DNA from: Salegentibacter maritimus
Lineage (GTDB): Bacteria > Bacteroidota > Bacteroidia > Flavobacteriales > Flavobacteriaceae
Direction: 5' to 3'
Length of the DNA: 64,000 nucleotides
Assembly: GCF_016236915.1 (NCBI RefSeq)
Contig: NZ_JAEHOK010000003.1
Coordinates: 62,001-126,000, forward strand
Positions within the stretch are counted from its first letter, which is position 1. Every line of letters begins with the position of its first letter. Shown piece after piece: positions 62,126-64,000 of this stretch. Below the pieces are notes generated by a model. The model was not told the DNA's origin. It searched no databases and worked only from the letters and a program-made list of their open reading frames with translations. Made by a program: the position numbers and the translations under genes.

Positions 62126-64000
62126 TTATAAACTTTCGTGGAAGGTTCTGGTAATCACTTCCAGTTGATGGGCTTTGGAAAGTCTTGTAAAGTTTACGGC
62201 ATAACCAGAAACCCTTATAGTTAATTGAGGATAGTTCTCCGGATTTTTATAAGCATCCATTAAAGTATCCCTATCCAGAACATTTACGTTTAGGTGATGT
62301 GCCCCCAGTTCAAAATACCCGTCTAACAGCCTACTAAGGTTTTCTATTTGATCTTCCCTGCTACTTCCCAAAGATTTTGGAATAATAGAAAAGGTATTGG
62401 AAATTCCGTCCAGGGCATCTCTATAATCTAATTTTGCTACAGAGCTAAGTGCTGCTACCGCACCATCGGTATCTCTCCCATGCATTGGGTTAGCTCCCGG
62501 AGCAAAAGCTTCTCCTTCTTTTCTGCCATCTGGGGTTGTTCCTGTTTTTTTACCATACATTACATTAGAGGTAATGGTAAGTAAAGAAAGGGTAGGCCGT
62601 GCATTTTTATAGCAGGCGTGCTTTGCCAGTTCTTCAGAGAAAAACTTTGTTATATATGCGGCAATTTCATCTACCTTATCATTATCATTTCCAAATTTAG
62701 GATAATCGCCCTCTACAATAAAGTCTACCGTTAAACCATCTTCATTTCTTACAGGTTTTACTTTTGCGTATTTAATGGCAGAGAGGGAATCGGCTATAAT
62801 TGATATTCCTGCGGCCCCATAGGCCATATCAATACCAGGATCTGAATCTATTAAAGCCATTTGAGCTTTTTCATAATAATGCCTATCGTGCATATAATGA
62901 ATTATGTTCATGGCCCTGGAGTAAACTTCTGCAATTTGGCTCATTGATTTTTTAAAGTTCTCCATCACAGCTTCGTATTCTAAATACTCCCCTTCTAGTA
63001 CCGAAATATCCTGAAGCACTTTCTTTCCTGAAATTTCTTCGCGACCTTCATTTAATGCCATCAATAAGGTTTTTGGTAGGTTTGTTCTGGCACCAAAAAA
63101 CTGAATTCTTTTCCCTAATTCCTGGTAAGAAACGCAGCAAGCGATCCCATAATCGTCAGAGCCACGTGTTTTCCGCATAAGATCGTCATTTTCATATTGT
63201 ATAGAAGAAGTATCTATAGAAACTTTTCCGCAGAACTTTTTAAATCCTTCCGGTAAATCTTTAGACCAAAGCACGGTAAGGTTAGGTTCTGGCGATGCGC
63301 CCAGATTATAAAGGGTTTGCAAAAATCTAAAGGATGTTTTGGTTACTTTGGTCCTTCCATCGTTAAATTGGCCTCCAATAGCCTCGGTAACCCAGGTGGG
63401 ATCACCACCAAAAATTTCGTCGTATGCGCCGGGCCTTAAGTGGCGAACCATACGTAGTTTCATCACAAACTGGTCTACCAATTCCTGTGCTTCAGACTCG
63501 GTGATAAGGCCTTTTTCTAAATCTTTTTCAATATAGATGTCTATAAAATTAGACACATTACCTAGCGACATAGCAGCACCATCCTGTTCTTTAACCGCCG
63601 CTAAATAGGCCATATACAGCCACTGAATAGCTTCTTTTGCAGAGGTTGCAGGCCTATTTAACTCCAAGCCGTAAGAATTGCCAAGAACGATCATGTCTTT
63701 TAAGGCTTTTATCTGCGAAGTAATCTCTTCGCGCAAACGTATTTTATGCTCATTCAACACGCCATTTACCGCTTTTAAATCGTTTTTCTTGGCTCTAATA
63801 AGTTCATCGGCACCATATAAAGCCAGGCGACGGTAATCTCCAATAATTCTTCCCCTGGCATAGTTATCGGGAAGGCCGGTAAGTATCCCAAGAGATCTGT
63901 ACTGTTTTATTTCATCGTCATAAGCCGAAAAAACACCATTATTATGGTCGCTGGTATGTTTAAACACGTTTTTAACCTCCTCAGCAACTTCCAAACCTCG
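62126..64000 (-). CDS. pflB: formate C-acetyltransferase (pyruvate formate-lyase), 5' end beyond the window
   Basis: About 625 residues are visible; the N-terminal 115-130 residues of a typical PflB lie beyond the right edge, and the frame is open to position 64000. The active-site Cys-Cys pair ([11 protein letters not shown], codons at 63134-63139) and the glycyl-radical loop [12 protein letters not shown] near the C-terminus are intact. It converts pyruvate and CoA to acetyl-CoA and formate without oxygen. The [20 protein letters not shown] segment is typical. It forms a unit with pflA. Confidence 0.96.
   Translation of the reverse strand, partial: RGLEVAEEVKNVFKHTSDHNNGVFSAYDDEIKQYRSLGILTGLPDNYARGRIIGDYRRLALYGADELIRAKKNDLKAVNGVLNEHKIRLREEITSQIKALKDMIVLGNSYGLELNRPATSAKEAIQWLYMAYLAAVKEQDGAAMSLGNVSNFIDIYIEKDLEKGLITESEAQELVDQFVMKLRMVRHLRPGAYDEIFGGDPTWVTEAIGGQFNDGRTKVTKTSFRFLQTLYNLGASPEPNLTVLWSKDLPEGFKKFCGKVSIDTSSIQYENDDLMRKTRGSDDYGIACCVSYQELGKRIQFFGARTNLPKTLLMALNEGREEISGKKVLQDISVLEGEYLEYEAVMENFKKSMSQIAEVYSRAMNIIHYMHDRHYYEKAQMALIDSDPGIDMAYGAAGISIIADSLSAIKYAKVKPVRNEDGLTVDFIVEGDYPKFGNDNDKVDEIAAYITKFFSEELAKHACYKNARPTLSLLTITSNVMYGKKTGTTPDGRKEGEAFAPGANPMHGRDTDGAVAALSSVAKLDYRDALDGISNTFSIIPKSLGSSREDQIENLSRLLDGYFELGAHHLNVNVLDRDTLMDAYKNPENYPQLTIRVSGYAVNFTRLSKAHQLEVITRTFHESL

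Overview
The window is AT-rich chromosomal DNA from a member of the Bacteroidota, most likely a marine-type Flavobacteriaceae (relatives of Salegentibacter, Gramella or Zunongwangia; the genus cannot be fixed from this stretch). The evidence is the gene content (DUF2911, DUF4920, DUF6268, Lacal_2735-like and DUF4197 proteins, type III glutamine synthetase, fused isobutyryl-CoA mutase IcmF, an M56 peptidase with TonB-plug-like modules), Bacteroidetes -7 promoter boxes of the form TAnnTTTG, weak ribosome binding sites, and a flavobacterial type II-C CRISPR-Cas9 locus.

Positions 1 to about 52.3 kb are mostly ordinary chromosome. In order they hold: DUF2911, Ohr peroxidase, MeaB GTPase, a PAP2 phosphatase, a MATE pump and an M28 peptidase; a tight five-gene minus-strand operon (NatA/NatB-like ABC transporter, MscS channel, outer-membrane protein, sigma-54 activator without a DNA-binding domain); grpE-dnaJ; a run of small metabolic genes (mnmD, ilvE, a MazG-like protein, crcB); glnK-amtB; icmF; purU, pyrF, prfA and purM; type III glutamine synthetase; a BlaI/BlaR-like pair; a kelch protein; a type I secretion-like operon (ABC-HlyD-TolC) whose ATPase has lost its catalytic motifs; and two rhodaneses with a small membrane protein. 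Two genes are decayed: an ABC ATPase near 36.4 kb and a small helical protein near 27.1 kb.

From 52.3 to 61.2 kb lies a complete type II-C CRISPR-Cas locus. A tracrRNA is encoded on the minus strand, divergent from cas9. It is followed by cas9 (1421 aa), a REP-associated tyrosine transposase (RAYT) inserted between cas9 and cas1, then cas1, cas2, and an array of 18 full 46-bp repeats plus one truncated repeat with 29-30 bp spacers. The tracrRNA anti-repeat shows that the array is read leftwards, towards cas2. On its transcription-upstream side the array is flanked by three tandem, slightly diverged copies of a 171-195 bp leader, each ending in a piece of CRISPR repeat. The tracrRNA, the repeats and the leader copies share a candidate -7 box, TATTTTTA, mostly with the same 19-bp spacing to an upstream box. 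The window ends in pflB-pflA (pyruvate formate-lyase and its activase); pflB runs off the right edge.

Intergenic DNA carries several repeat families: a roughly 100-bp three-hairpin element (seven copies plus a tail fragment, all in one orientation), a 125-133 bp inverted-repeat element between convergent genes (two copies), and REP-like palindromes, one of them inside the RAYT coding sequence. No rRNA or tRNA gene was found.
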